DNA of 64,000 nt from Picosynechococcus sp. PCC 7117 (GTDB taxonomy: Bacteria; Cyanobacteriota; Cyanobacteriia; Cyanobacteriales; MRBY01): positions 1,550,001 through 1,614,000 of the forward strand of contig NZ_CP016477.1 of assembly GCF_001693275.1 (NCBI RefSeq). The letters are read 5' to 3'. Below the pieces are notes generated by a model. The model saw only the letters and a list, made by a program, of their open reading frames with translations. It did not search any database and was not told the origin of the DNA. Numbering within the stretch: the first letter of the stretch is position 1; the number at the start of each line of letters is the position of its first letter. This document shows positions 1-8,905 of the stretch, piece by piece. Position numbers and translations under genes: made by a program.

Positions 1-2
1 TT

Positions 3-812
3 TTAGAAGTGAATGCGCCCCTAATTGAAGAACAGGCCACCCACCGGGGTTTAATTGACCGGGATTTAGCGTTGCAGGTCGCAGCGACAGCCTTTGGGAA
101 AGCAACAGCTTTAATCGCCGTGTCCGAGGGGGTGAAGGCCTATTTACAGCAATGGGTGCCGGGCGATCGCCTTTTTGTGCTGCCCAATGGCGTGAATCCA
201 GACCGATTTTCGGAGGTTTTCAAGCCGTCCGCCGCAAAGCCGTTTACGGTGGGTTTTGTGGGTTCCCTCAAGCCTTGGCATGGCCTAGATTGCCTCATTG
301 AAGCCTTTGCTCAACTGCGACAAACTGTCCCGGAAGCGCGTTTGTTGATCGTCGGCGATGGCCCCCAACGGCAAGCCCTTGAACAGGCGATCGCCCAGCG
401 CAAGTTAACGGCCCAGGTGCAATGGACAGGGGCTGTGGCTCCAGAGGCAGTTCCGCACTGGTTAAGCCAGATGAGCGTGGCTGTGGCCCCCTATCCCGCC
501 AGTGAAAATTTTTATTTTTCCCCCCTCAAGGTGGTGGAATACATGGCAGCAGGCTTGCCTGTGGTGGCGAGTCACATCGGTCAACTGCTGGACATTATTG
601 ACGATGGGGTGACGGGGATTTTGTATCCACCAGGGGAAGTAACAGCCCTGGCCCAGGCCCTCGAATATCTCTGGCGATCGCCCCAGTACCGGGAACAGTT
701 AGGTCTGGCTGCCCGTGGTTTCGTGCTTAAACACCATACCTGGGATCACATTGCCACCCAAATTTTGGCGATCGCCAAAGCCTCATTTTTTAACGTTGAG
801 GTTAAAAGTTAG
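3..812 (+). CDS. Glycosyltransferase family 4 (GT-B), 5' end outside window
   Basis: Transfers a sugar from a nucleotide-sugar donor to a polysaccharide, lipid or protein acceptor; the acceptor cannot be told. The C-terminal GT-B donor domain is complete: VLPNGVNPDRF, a strand-turn GFVGSLKPWHG, LLIVGDGPQR and the donor-binding stretch FSPLKVVEYMAAGLPVVAS. The first in-frame start is a GTG at 9, but the reading frame is open to the window edge and gives LEVNAPLIEEQ; EVNAPL is a usual internal motif of these enzymes. The true start therefore lies upstream and most of the N-terminal domain is missing here. The ABC exporter follows after 6 bases, so they are probably co-transcribed. Family assignment is secure, substrate unknown. 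Confidence 0.9.
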   Translation, partial: LEVNAPLIEEQATHRGLIDRDLALQVAATAFGKATALIAVSEGVKAYLQQWVPGDRLFVLPNGVNPDRFSEVFKPSAAKPFTVGFVGSLKPWHGLDCLIEAFAQLRQTVPEARLLIVGDGPQRQALEQAIAQRKLTAQVQWTGAVAPEAVPHWLSQMSVAVAPYPASENFYFSPLKVVEYMAAGLPVVASHIGQLLDIIDDGVTGILYPPGEVTALAQALEYLWRSPQYREQLGLAARGFVLKHHTWDHIATQILAIAKASFFNVEVKS

Positions 813-818
813 AAAAAT

Positions 819-2651
819 ATGCACCGTGCCTCCCCCATGACCCAAGCTGTCCCTGGCCTCTGGGCTGTAATCACCACCTTTTGGCCCCAAATTCGTGTCC
901 AGTGGCGACTCTTGCTAGTGGCGATGGTGACTTTACTGGCGGATGTGGGGTTACGGCTATTGGAACCCTGGCCCCTCAAGCTGCTCATTGATGGGGTGCT
1001 GATTCCCGCTCAAACCCAACCGACCCTGGCTTTTTTCGGTTTTACAAATCTCGATCCCGCCTGGCTATTAGTTTTAATTGCGGCTGGAGTCATTGTGGTT
1101 GCTGTGAGTCGGGCGATCGCCACCTATTGGAATACCGTTAGTTTGGCGATCGTCGGTAGTCGCGTCATGGCCCAGGTGCGGGATCAACTGTACAGTCATC
1201 TGCAACGGCTTTCCCTGCGCTACCACTACCAAGCCCGCAGCGGCGATCTAATTATCCGCGTCAGTAGCGATGCAAATCGTCTCCAGGAAATTTTGCTCAC
1301 GGCGGCGTTGCCCCTGGTGGTTAGCCTGTTAACCCTGGGGGGAATGCTTGGGATCATGGCCTGGCTTGACTTAAAACTCACCCTCTTATCCCTCGTGACT
1401 TTTCCGCTGTTTTGGTTTGCTGCCAGCCGTTTAAGTGCCAAAATTCGCCGTGCTTCCCTCACCCAACGCCACCGGGAAGGGGCCGTCGCCGCCACCGCCG
1501 CCGAATCCCTCGCCGCGATTAAACTGGTGCAAGCCCTTTCCCTAGAGCAAGCCTTTGCGGATCTTTTTAGTCGCCAGAACCAACAGAGCCTCCAGGAAAG
1601 CATTGAAACCAAACGATTGGCCGCAAACCTGGAGCGGGTGGTGGATGTGTTGATTGCCCTGGGAACAGCCTTGGTGATGGGCTACGGGGCACATCTGGTG
1701 ATCGAAGATGCCCTCACGCCAGGAACAGTTTTGGTGTTTTTAACCTATCTGCGCAACGCCTACAAACCCGTGCAGAATTTTGCGAAATACACAGGCCGTC
1801 TAGCAAAGGCGGCGGCATCAGGGGAACGGATTTTAAATATTTTGGCGGAAACCCCCGATATTCAAGACAAACCAGGGGCGATCGTCGCGCCGTCTCTCCG
1901 GGGGGTGATTGAATTTAAAAATGTCTCCTTTGGCTATCATCCCGACCAAGGAATTCTTAAGGGGCTAAATTTAACGGTGCAACCCGGCGAAAAAATTGCC
2001 CTCGTTGGTGCTTCCGGCAGTGGAAAATCGACCTTTCTCAGTTTGTTGTTGCGCCTCTATGACCCAACAGCGGGGAAAATTCTGATTGATGATCAGGATC
2101 TGCGGGATTATCAACTGACGAGCCTCCGGAACCAAATGGCGGTGGTGCTGCAGGAGAGTTTACTGTTTGCGGCAACGATCCGGGAAAATATCGCCTATGG
2201 CATCGAGAACGCAACGATGGCCAAGATCGAAGCGGCGGCCCGTTTAGCCAATGCCCATGACTTTATCTTGCAACTGCCCCAGGGCTACGACACGGTGGTG
2301 GGGGAACGGGGCACAACCCTTTCTGGTGGGCAACGGCAACGGTTGGCGATCGCCAGGGCCGCGATGCGACAAACCCCCATTTTGATCCTGGATGAACCCA
2401 CCAGCGGCTTGGATAAAGTCAATGAACAGTTGGTTTTTGAAGCCCTAGAACGGTTAGCGGAAAATCGCACCACCTTTCTCGTCACCCATAATCTCCAGTT
2501 GGCGATCGCCGCCGACCAAATCCTTTACCTCGATCAGGGGCAAATCCGAGAACAGGGCACCCACGCCGAATTACTGGCTCGTCAGGGCGTCTATGCCGAC
2601 CTTTTCCAACGGCAAACCCTCGCAACCGTCACCAAATCCTTGGGGCGTTAA
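819..2651 (+). CDS. ABC half-exporter, fused membrane and ATPase domains
   Basis: A type-I (MsbA/lipid A exporter-like) half-transporter of 610 residues that should work as a homodimer in the inner membrane, exporting a lipid-linked or amphipathic substrate. The first ~320 residues carry about six membrane segments. The ATPase domain has Walker [10 protein letters not shown] near residue 397, signature LSGGQRQR near 500, Walker B ILILDEPTSGLD and the switch histidine in VTHN. All ATPase residues look intact. The start may be the ATG at 819 or the internal Met at residue 7. It lies 6 bases after a glycosyltransferase and 2 bases before an APH-fold kinase, so export of a glycosylated product is a reasonable inference. 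The substrate is not determinable. Confidence 0.92.
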   Translation: MHRASPMTQAVPGLWAVITTFWPQIRVQWRLLLVAMVTLLADVGLRLLEPWPLKLLIDGVLIPAQTQPTLAFFGFTNLDPAWLLVLIAAGVIVVAVSRAIATYWNTVSLAIVGSRVMAQVRDQLYSHLQRLSLRYHYQARSGDLIIRVSSDANRLQEILLTAALPLVVSLLTLGGMLGIMAWLDLKLTLLSLVTFPLFWFAASRLSAKIRRASLTQRHREGAVAATAAESLAAIKLVQALSLEQAFADLFSRQNQQSLQESIETKRLAANLERVVDVLIALGTALVMGYGAHLVIEDALTPGTVLVFLTYLRNAYKPVQNFAKYTGRLAKAAASGERILNILAETPDIQDKPGAIVAPSLRGVIEFKNVSFGYHPDQGILKGLNLTVQPGEKIALVGASGSGKSTFLSLLLRLYDPTAGKILIDDQDLRDYQLTSLRNQMAVVLQESLLFAATIRENIAYGIENATMAKIEAAARLANAHDFILQLPQGYDTVVGERGTTLSGGQRQRLAIARAAMRQTPILILDEPTSGLDKVNEQLVFEALERLAENRTTFLVTHNLQLAIAADQILYLDQGQIREQGTHAELLARQGVYADLFQRQTLATVTKSLGR

Positions 2652-2653
2652 CC

Positions 2654-3646
2654 ATGGCAGAAATTTCCTCTGATCCAAAAATGCCCTGGCTACCGTTTGT
2701 CCTCGATCCCCAGTTAGCCCAGCCGCATTTCACTACCATTTTTCCCACTGTGCGGAGGGTGATCAAGGCCGAACTGCTACGCCATAAAATCGGACGCCGG
2801 GCCTTGATTGCCTACCACCTGGAAACCGACGCAGGGGAACAGATTATTCTTGGCAAAATTCGCGCCAAGGGCACAGATCACAAAAGTTATGGCTACCAGC
2901 GAACGTTATGGGAAAACGGCTTCCACGGGGATAGTGAAGATGGCTTATCGGTGCCAGAACCCCTCGGTATTGTTGAACCCTGGCGGATGTGGCTGCAGCG
3001 GTGGGTGCCTGGTCAACCCGCAACCCATTTATTGATCACCCAGCCAGATTTACCCGAAAAAATTGCTGCCCTTGCCCACAAAATTCATACCTATTCCGTA
3101 CCCACCCCAAAGACCCATACCATTGCTGACGAATTACAGATCTTAGGCGATCGCCTCCGGGATTTTGCCCACCAACAACCCCAATGGCAAACACAAATTC
3201 AGCACTTTATTGCCCAGAGTGAACGGCTAGGACAAAGCTTAGAACAGCATCCCCGCCCCTCAACAACAATTCACCGGGATTTTTACCCTGACCAAATTTT
3301 GGTAGATGGCGATCGCCTCTGGTTGGTGGATCTCGACCTCTATTGTCAGGGAGATCCCGCCGTTGATCTGGGGAATTTCATCGCCCACATGACCGAGCAG
3401 AGCCTCCGCACCTGGGGTGATCCCAATGCCATGGTCAGTCAGGAACACGCTTTAAAGGCCGCTTTTTTAGCAAAACAACCCCCAGAAAGCTCCCATCTCA
3501 GTCAGGCTATTGATGTCTACGCTAATCTTACTCTCCTGCGGCATATTGCCATTAGTTGGCGTATTCCAGAGCGTCGCCCGAATATTCCCACCCTGATCGA
3601 ACTCTGTGGCGATCGCCTTGCCGAACAACTGCAACAGGTTAGATGA
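2654..3646 (+). CDS. APH-fold phosphotransferase
   Basis: A 330-residue aminoglycoside phosphotransferase/choline kinase-fold protein. The catalytic loop is HRDFYPDQ (near residue 205), where the classical family has HGDxxxxN, so the metal-binding Asn is replaced by Gln. The second metal Asp follows in LVDLDLYCQGDP with the usual VDLGNFIAH helix. The family phosphorylates small molecules such as aminoglycosides, choline, sugars or maltose. The substrate here is unknown, and the link to the preceding glycosyltransferase and exporter (2-base gap) suggests a sugar or glycolipid rather than an antibiotic. It ends this operon: the next gene starts 107 bases later. Confidence 0.82.
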   Translation: MAEISSDPKMPWLPFVLDPQLAQPHFTTIFPTVRRVIKAELLRHKIGRRALIAYHLETDAGEQIILGKIRAKGTDHKSYGYQRTLWENGFHGDSEDGLSVPEPLGIVEPWRMWLQRWVPGQPATHLLITQPDLPEKIAALAHKIHTYSVPTPKTHTIADELQILGDRLRDFAHQQPQWQTQIQHFIAQSERLGQSLEQHPRPSTTIHRDFYPDQILVDGDRLWLVDLDLYCQGDPAVDLGNFIAHMTEQSLRTWGDPNAMVSQEHALKAAFLAKQPPESSHLSQAIDVYANLTLLRHIAISWRIPERRPNIPTLIELCGDRLAEQLQQVR

Positions 3647-3753
3647 GAAACTTCTCATGGAATTTTCAATGTTGTTTCATTGCTCTAGGTCATCCTTAGA
3701 ATTGAAGCAATCTGCCCGACAATCCCTATCCTTTAAAAGTTAGCTATTTTCCC

Positions 3754-4116
3754 ATGGGTCAGTATCAGCATTATTTACAATCCCCATTTTGCCGACTGGG
3801 ACTGGGCGTGGCCTTTGCCATGGGGGTTTTCGGACTCTTCCCCGTGCTCGCCCAAGCGACCCAATGTAAAGGAAGTTTAGGGGCGATCGCCATTGGGGAT
3901 CTCGAAGTCCCTTCCGGAGCCACCTGCATTCTCCGGCAAACTACCGTACGGGGTGATGTCGTCGTCCAACCTAGGGGAACCCTCATTGCCAATGGCGCAG
4001 TGATTCAAGGTAATATTTGGGCAAAACAAGCCCTGAGTCTTAATCTCAATGCCGCGACCCAAGTGGCCGGTATTATTGAACGCCCCCTACCCCAACGCTC
4101 CCTATTCCAGCGTTAA
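3754..4116 (+). CDS. Secreted small beta-repeat (bactofilin/polymer-like) protein
   Basis: A 120-residue protein with an N-terminal hydrophobic segment ending ...FPVLAQATQ, consistent with a signal peptide cleaved after about residue 35. The rest has short hydrophobic beta steps (IAIGDLEVPSGATC, TVRGDVVVQPRGTLIANG, VIQGNIWAKQAL) like the right-handed beta-helix turns of bactofilins and 'polymer-forming' proteins. Two cysteines could form a disulfide. Its stop codon TAATG overlaps the ATG of the following histidine kinase, so the two are translationally coupled. A role as an envelope partner of that sensor is inference only. Confidence 0.75.
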   Translation: MGQYQHYLQSPFCRLGLGVAFAMGVFGLFPVLAQATQCKGSLGAIAIGDLEVPSGATCILRQTTVRGDVVVQPRGTLIANGAVIQGNIWAKQALSLNLNAATQVAGIIERPLPQRSLFQR

Positions 4117-5627
4117 TGGTCGTCTTTTCCCCCAAACAATGGCTTAAACTGCTGCGAATCCATTTTCTCTCGGTTCGGGGTCGCGTTTTTTTCTGGTATT
4201 TGCTGTTGTTATCGGGGTTCCTGGCCATTTCCTTTCCCCTGATGTTGCACTTGGTATTTAGCAACATTAACCAGCGGGTGAGAAATGATCTCAAGGAAGA
4301 TGTGTATTTGTTTGAGGGGTTACTTAACAATGACCCCCAAGTGAAACAACGGCTTGCCCTCCGAGAAACCGAGATTTTGCCCCTCTCTACCCCGGCGGAT
4401 TTGATTTCTTTGTTTAATCTGTATCTGGCCCGTCGGGTACCGGAGGACGACACTTTTATCGTTGGCGTGATTGCCGAGGAATTTTATCGCTCTAGCCCCG
4501 AAGCACTACCGCCGACCCTCCAGGCAGATTCTTCTCTTCTGCAACGCTTGGCCCAGGTAAACCGCTGGGAAGAGGGAGTTGATCCGCGTCCCAATTCGGA
4601 AACGGGGGACATTTTGTATGTGGCGCTCCCCATCGAAAATGGGGCAGGGGATATTCTGGGGCGCTTTATTGCTGTCCATGCTGTGGCGGGGGAACACAAT
4701 GAAACTCTCACGTCTTTAAAAATTGTTTTTGCGACGTTGATCGGGGTTTTTTGTTTGTCCATTGCGGTGAGTGCCGTGATTGCAGGGCGGGTTTTAGCGC
4801 CCCTAACTTTAATTTTGAAAACGGCAACAAGCATTAATGAATCCAACCTGACGCGGCGGATTCCCATTACCACCCAGGGGGAATTGGCCAATTTAGCCCA
4901 GGCTTTTAACTCGATGCTAGACCGACTGGAAACGGCCTTTGAAAATCAGCGGCAGTTTCTCAATGATGTGGGCCATGAACTGCGTACGCCGATCACGATT
5001 ATTCGGGGTCATTTGGAACTGATGGCGATCGCCAATCTTCCCTTCGAAGAACAAAAAACGGTGGAATTGGTTGTAGATGAACTAGATCGCATGGGCCGAC
5101 TGGTGCAGGAGTTGATCCTGTTGGCGAAGTTGGAGCGGCCTAATTTTTTGCATTATGAACCGATTGACTTAGAGTCGTTTTTAGAAGAGCTCTACACGAA
5201 AATTACGGCTTTAACGCCTAGTCCTCGCCAATGGCAACGGCAGGGAATGGTGACGGGTATTCTCTGGGGCGATCGCCAACGTCTCACCCAAGCACTGATT
5301 AACCTCGCCCAAAACGCTGTTCAACACACCCAACCCCATGACGAAATTTGCCTAGGGGTCACTCGCACCGGGAAAAATTTACAATTTTGGTTACAAGATA
5401 GTGGGCAGGGAATTGCCGCCGCTGACCAAACACGGATTTTTGAACGGTTTGCCCGGGGCCGCCAAGTACGGGGCACAGAAGGCTCAGGCCTGGGGTTAGC
5501 CATCGTTAAACAGGTGGCGATCGCCCATGGCGGCAGCATTACCGTCGAAAGCGAACTCAACAAAGGCAGTACATTTACCCTGACGATTCCCTATGACCCA
5601 GATTCTGATTATCGAAGACGAACCTAG
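4116..5627 (+). CDS. Membrane sensor histidine kinase
   Basis: A 503-residue transmembrane sensor kinase. One membrane segment lies near residues 22-45, an extracytoplasmic sensor region follows to about 200, and a second membrane segment lies near 203-225. A HAMP linker leads to the HisKA domain, with the phospho-acceptor His in GHELRTPITIIRGH near residue 287. The HATPase domain follows, with N box NLAQNAVQHT, G1 DSGQGIA and G2 GSGLGLAIVKQ. It should autophosphorylate and pass the phosphate to the regulator whose gene overlaps its last 35 bases. The ATG overlaps the stop of the upstream secreted protein. The signal is unknown. Domain calls are secure. Confidence 0.95.
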   Translation: MVVFSPKQWLKLLRIHFLSVRGRVFFWYLLLLSGFLAISFPLMLHLVFSNINQRVRNDLKEDVYLFEGLLNNDPQVKQRLALRETEILPLSTPADLISLFNLYLARRVPEDDTFIVGVIAEEFYRSSPEALPPTLQADSSLLQRLAQVNRWEEGVDPRPNSETGDILYVALPIENGAGDILGRFIAVHAVAGEHNETLTSLKIVFATLIGVFCLSIAVSAVIAGRVLAPLTLILKTATSINESNLTRRIPITTQGELANLAQAFNSMLDRLETAFENQRQFLNDVGHELRTPITIIRGHLELMAIANLPFEEQKTVELVVDELDRMGRLVQELILLAKLERPNFLHYEPIDLESFLEELYTKITALTPSPRQWQRQGMVTGILWGDRQRLTQALINLAQNAVQHTQPHDEICLGVTRTGKNLQFWLQDSGQGIAAADQTRIFERFARGRQVRGTEGSGLGLAIVKQVAIAHGGSITVESELNKGSTFTLTIPYDPDSDYRRRT

Positions 5628-6261
5628 AATCGCTGCCTTCCTCGAAAAGGGGTTTAAGAGCGAAGGCTTTACGGTGACCATCGCCAGCACCGCCAAAGAA
5701 GCCCTAGACTGGGCCTTGCAATATCCCTTTGCCCTGTTGATCTTAGATTTAGGCTTGCCCGATGCCGATGGTTTAGAGGTGCTCCATGATCTTCGCGGTC
5801 AGGGGGTTACGGCCCCAATTATTATCCTCACGGCCCGCGACGACCTCGACGACAAAGTAACTGGCTTAAACCTTGGTGCCGACGATTACTTGGGTAAACC
5901 GTTTAGTTTTAAAGAACTCCTGGCCCGTGTCCAAGCGCGGTTACGCACCTTTACCCCAAGGGCGACCCCGGAACCGATGTGTCTGAAAACCCAGACGTTG
6001 GAGCTAGATCTCAAGGCGCGGCGGGTCAGGCAAGGGGATGTTTGGTTAGAGTTGCCCACCCGTGAATTTATCCTATTAGAAACGTTGCTCCGCCATCCCG
6101 ACCAAGTCCTCAGTCGTCAGCAGCTCTTGGATCAGGTGTGGGGCTATGATTACGATCCAGGCTCGAATATCGTCGATGTGTACATTGGCTATCTCCGTAA
6201 AAAGTTGGGCAGTGATCTCATCGAGACGGTGCGGGGCATTGGTTATCGCCTCAAGACCTAA
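5593..6261 (+). CDS. OmpR/PhoB-family response regulator
   Basis: A 222-residue two-component regulator. The receiver domain (about 1-120) has the acidic pair E8-D9, phospho-acceptor D52 in LLILDLGLPD, T80 and K102 in YLGKPFSFKEL. The C-terminal domain is a winged helix of the OmpR type, ending VRGIGYRLKT. The ATG lies 35 bases inside the kinase gene, a typical overlap for a cognate pair, so the kinase is the inferred partner. Its targets are not visible; the coupled secreted protein may be part of the regulon. Confidence 0.95.
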   Translation: MTQILIIEDEPRIAAFLEKGFKSEGFTVTIASTAKEALDWALQYPFALLILDLGLPDADGLEVLHDLRGQGVTAPIIILTARDDLDDKVTGLNLGADDYLGKPFSFKELLARVQARLRTFTPRATPEPMCLKTQTLELDLKARRVRQGDVWLELPTREFILLETLLRHPDQVLSRQQLLDQVWGYDYDPGSNIVDVYIGYLRKKLGSDLIETVRGIGYRLKT

Positions 6262-6312
6262 ATGTCAGGGCGATCGCCTGGTACAGTTGAAAAATTCCGT
6301 CGTGGGCAATGT

Positions 6313-6900
6313 ATGATCAGCCGTTTTAATCTGCCAGCAATTTTAGAAGGATATTCCCAGGGCTATTTTCTGATGGCGGATGAGCAACAGCATTTGGGTT
6401 GGTATTCGAGTCGGCAACGGACTTTGATTCCCCTAGATGGTCGGTTTCGTTATCCCAAATCCCTGAGGCGATCGCTCAATCAACAGATTTTTACCCCCAA
6501 AATTAACCAAGCCTTTGAGGCGGTGTGTGCCGGCTGTGCCAACCGGGATGTGACCTGGATTTCGCCGGAATTGCTAGACATTTATCGGGCGTTGCACCGG
6601 GCGGGGTGGGCCCACAGTTTTGAAACCTGGCGGGGGGATCAATTAGCTGGGGGGATTTTAGGCATCGCCATTGGTGGGGCCTTTATCGGGGAGTCGATGT
6701 TTTTTCAAATTCCCAATGGTTCAAAGGTGGCAATGGTTCTTTTGGTCGAACATCTGCGGCGGCAAGGCTTTATTCTGTTTGATGCCCAGTTGCAAAATCC
6801 GCACCTAGAGCGATTTGGTTCCTACGTTATTGATAATCAGGATTATCGACGGTTGTTGGCCCAGGCAGTGCGTTTGCGGTGTCAGTTTGCACCGGATTAA
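6313..6900 (+). CDS. aat: Leucyl/phenylalanyl-tRNA--protein transferase
   Basis: Adds Leu or Phe from aminoacyl-tRNA to proteins with N-terminal Arg or Lys, marking them for ClpS/ClpAP degradation (N-end rule). The family core is visible: [14 protein letters not shown] (family AAYxxGIFPW region), [31 protein letters not shown] and [12 protein letters not shown]. The frame is open to an ATG at 6262 directly after the response-regulator stop, but residues before 6313 ([11 protein letters not shown]) do not look like the family, so 6313 is preferred, giving 195 residues, similar to other cyanobacterial copies. It may be transcribed with the two-component pair. Confidence 0.88.
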   Translation: MISRFNLPAILEGYSQGYFLMADEQQHLGWYSSRQRTLIPLDGRFRYPKSLRRSLNQQIFTPKINQAFEAVCAGCANRDVTWISPELLDIYRALHRAGWAHSFETWRGDQLAGGILGIAIGGAFIGESMFFQIPNGSKVAMVLLVEHLRRQGFILFDAQLQNPHLERFGSYVIDNQDYRRLLAQAVRLRCQFAPD

Positions 6901-6958
6901 AGAAGGGGAAAGATCTTTTTATAATTAAGGTGAGATTTCTTCGGCAATGGATTGAACG

Positions 6959-7453
6959 ATGGCTTCCCTTGATGATTTGCTACGGGATTTAGAAAATCAA
7001 CATCGCGCGGCAGCACCACAGCCACCGGACAATGGCCTGGATCAAACCCTAGCGGCCCTCCAGCAGGAATACCAAGCCCGCCCGCAGCCGACTGGGGAAA
7101 AGTCATCCCAGGGCGATCGCCTTTCGTCCATGTTGCAGGCCCTCGAACAGGAAACGACCGCCAACAAACTCAAAGATTGTGAAAAAAATCACCGTCTGTA
7201 CCAAGACATTAACCAACTAATCGCCGAACAGCAAAAGCAAGCCCAGCAGCCCCTCCCGGAAACAGACCTCAAGGCGATCGCCGCCGCTGAAAAGCAAAAA
7301 CAGGCCCAGGCTAAATATTGGCGTACCAAAGCCGAAACTTGGCTTAAGCAACTAGATCCCCTCTCCAATGAAGGGCTCTGGTTTATGGACTTTGCCGAGG
7401 GCTATGACTCCCAGTTTGCCGCCGCGATCGAGTATCTGCAGGCATTAGAATGA
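6959..7453 (+). CDS. Conserved cyanobacterial protein, coiled-coil (Slr1339-like)
   Basis: A 164-residue soluble protein that begins MASLDDLLRDLENQ. It has a Gln/Ala/Lys-rich charged middle (about 60-125), probably helical, and a tryptophan-containing C-terminal segment (KAETWLKQLDPLSNEGLWFMDFAEGY). No catalytic motif or signal peptide is seen. It resembles a conserved cyanobacterial family annotated as salt-stress protein Slr1339; I recall this and cannot verify it. Function unknown. It sits alone between aat and an ABC permease, with 58 bases upstream. Confidence 0.75.
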   Translation: MASLDDLLRDLENQHRAAAPQPPDNGLDQTLAALQQEYQARPQPTGEKSSQGDRLSSMLQALEQETTANKLKDCEKNHRLYQDINQLIAEQQKQAQQPLPETDLKAIAAAEKQKQAQAKYWRTKAETWLKQLDPLSNEGLWFMDFAEGYDSQFAAAIEYLQALE

Positions 7454-7490
7454 GGGGACACAATTATTTTTGGCAACCCTGGCAGTAACT

Positions 7491-8600
7491 ATGGATTGGT
7501 GGCGCAAACTTCGAAATAATACCCTGGCGCGTTTGGGCGCAATTATCCTGATCACCTTTTATGTCCTCGTCATTGGTGCTGACTTTTTTGCCCCCTATGA
7601 CCCCTATGTGTCCCAGGCCGATGGCTCTTTGATGCCGCCCACAGCGATCCACTGGCGCAATGGCACCCCCCATGTTTATCCCACCAGCCAGGGGCCGACG
7701 GATCTCGACACGGGCGATCGCCAACTGATTGTTGATACCGATAACCCCCAACCGCTGCGCCTCTTTGTGAAAGGCGATCCTTACCAACTGTTCCAGATCA
7801 AATTGCCCGTGCCCCCGACCTTCGAGGAAAAAATTATCTTTCCGGGCATCCGGGGCGATCGCCATTTATTTGGGGTGGTCGGCGAGGCCCGCTTTAATCT
7901 CCTCGGCACCGACGAACAGGGGCGCGATCAATTTAGCCGCTTACTCCATGGGGGCCGCATTAGCCTGTTCATTGGCCTGGTGGGGATTGTTATTTCCTTT
8001 CCCTTGGGGATGCTCATCGGTGGCATTTCTGGCTATTTTGGCGGCTGGATCGATGCGGTCTTGATGCGCTTTGTGGAAGTGTTGATGACCATTCCGGGGA
8101 TTTATCTCCTCGTTTCCCTGGCGGCAATTCTGCCCGCGAGTTTAACCAGTGCCCAGCGATTCCTCTTGATCGTATTGATTACCTCGTTCATTAGCTGGTC
8201 TGGCCTGGCGCGGGTGATCCGGGGTCAAGTGCTCTCGATTAAAAACCAAGAATTTGTTCAGGCGGCCCAAGCAACGGGGGGGCGATCACTCTACATCATC
8301 ACCAAACATATCCTGCCCCAAACGGCGAGCTATGCGATTATCTCCGCAACCCTCGCCGTACCAGGATTTATCATTGCCGAATCGGTATTGAGCTTGATTG
8401 GCCTCGGCATTCAACAGCCCGACCCCAGTTGGGGCAATCTACTCTCTTTGAGTACCAATGCGTCTATTTTGGTCTTGCAACCCTGGCTAGTGTGGTCACC
8501 CGCAATTTTGATTATCGTGACGGTGCTGGCCTTTAACCTGCTCGGTGACGGGCTACGGGATGCCCTCGATCCGAAGAGCCTTCAAAACCGCCAAGACTGA
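7491..8600 (+). CDS. Dipeptide/oligopeptide-type ABC transporter permease (DppC/OppC family)
   Basis: An inner-membrane permease of the BPD transporter family. Near the N-terminus a membrane segment (LGAIILITFYVLVIGADFF) is followed by a ~110-residue extracytoplasmic stretch. From about residue 150 five further segments carry the EAA-type loop (QAAQATGGRSLYIITKHILP) that contacts the ATPase. The frame opens at a TTG at 7470, but the ATG at 7491 (MDWWRKL) is the natural start, giving 369 residues. The partner DppB permease, ATPases and binding protein are not adjacent, as is common in cyanobacteria. Substrate probably peptides or nickel; not determinable. Confidence 0.9.
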   Translation: MDWWRKLRNNTLARLGAIILITFYVLVIGADFFAPYDPYVSQADGSLMPPTAIHWRNGTPHVYPTSQGPTDLDTGDRQLIVDTDNPQPLRLFVKGDPYQLFQIKLPVPPTFEEKIIFPGIRGDRHLFGVVGEARFNLLGTDEQGRDQFSRLLHGGRISLFIGLVGIVISFPLGMLIGGISGYFGGWIDAVLMRFVEVLMTIPGIYLLVSLAAILPASLTSAQRFLLIVLITSFISWSGLARVIRGQVLSIKNQEFVQAAQATGGRSLYIITKHILPQTASYAIISATLAVPGFIIAESVLSLIGLGIQQPDPSWGNLLSLSTNASILVLQPWLVWSPAILIIVTVLAFNLLGDGLRDALDPKSLQNRQD

Positions 8601-8714
8601 ACCCTGTTGCGACTAGCCGCTAGGGTGTGTTGATTTAAGAAAACTAAAGACTATTGTGAATCCTGGGGTGATTGTTCGTGGCGATGTAACCCTGGGATAT
8701 TTTTGTGTTGGGCA

Positions 8715-8800
8715 CAGAAAAAAGACCGGCGACTTTCCGTGTTTCGTCTCGGTCTTCTTTCTGGTTCGCTCCTCACACACCTGTAAGTGTAGACCATCTT
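8715..8800 (+). ncRNA. yfr1: Candidate Yfr1-type small RNA
   Basis: In an otherwise empty spacer, a stem with perfect 7-base arms AAGACCG (8722-8728) and CGGTCTT (8750-8756) is followed by an unpaired pyrimidine-rich stretch. That stretch contains CTCCTCACAC (8769-8778), then a small hairpin ACAC-CTGTAA-GTGT (8777-8790) and a T-rich tract. Two stem-loops flanking an unpaired CUCCUCACAC core is the published architecture of Yfr1, an abundant cyanobacterial sRNA that pairs with outer-membrane porin mRNAs. The first core base is G where the consensus has A, and the 3' stem is weak, so this stays a candidate. Confidence 0.55.
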
Positions 8801-8905
8801 TTCTCAAACTGCCATGTTTTTTTCAAGTTTTGTGTCGAAAATTTTAAATAGACCAATCAAAAAAAGCGTGAAAGCTAACGTCACACTGCCTTTGAGTCTT
8901 GTGAA

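Noticed and set aside
8613-8847. Short frames on both strands over the candidate sRNA
   Set aside because: They overlap the stem-loop structure and have Thr/Lys/Cys-biased, non-protein-like content.
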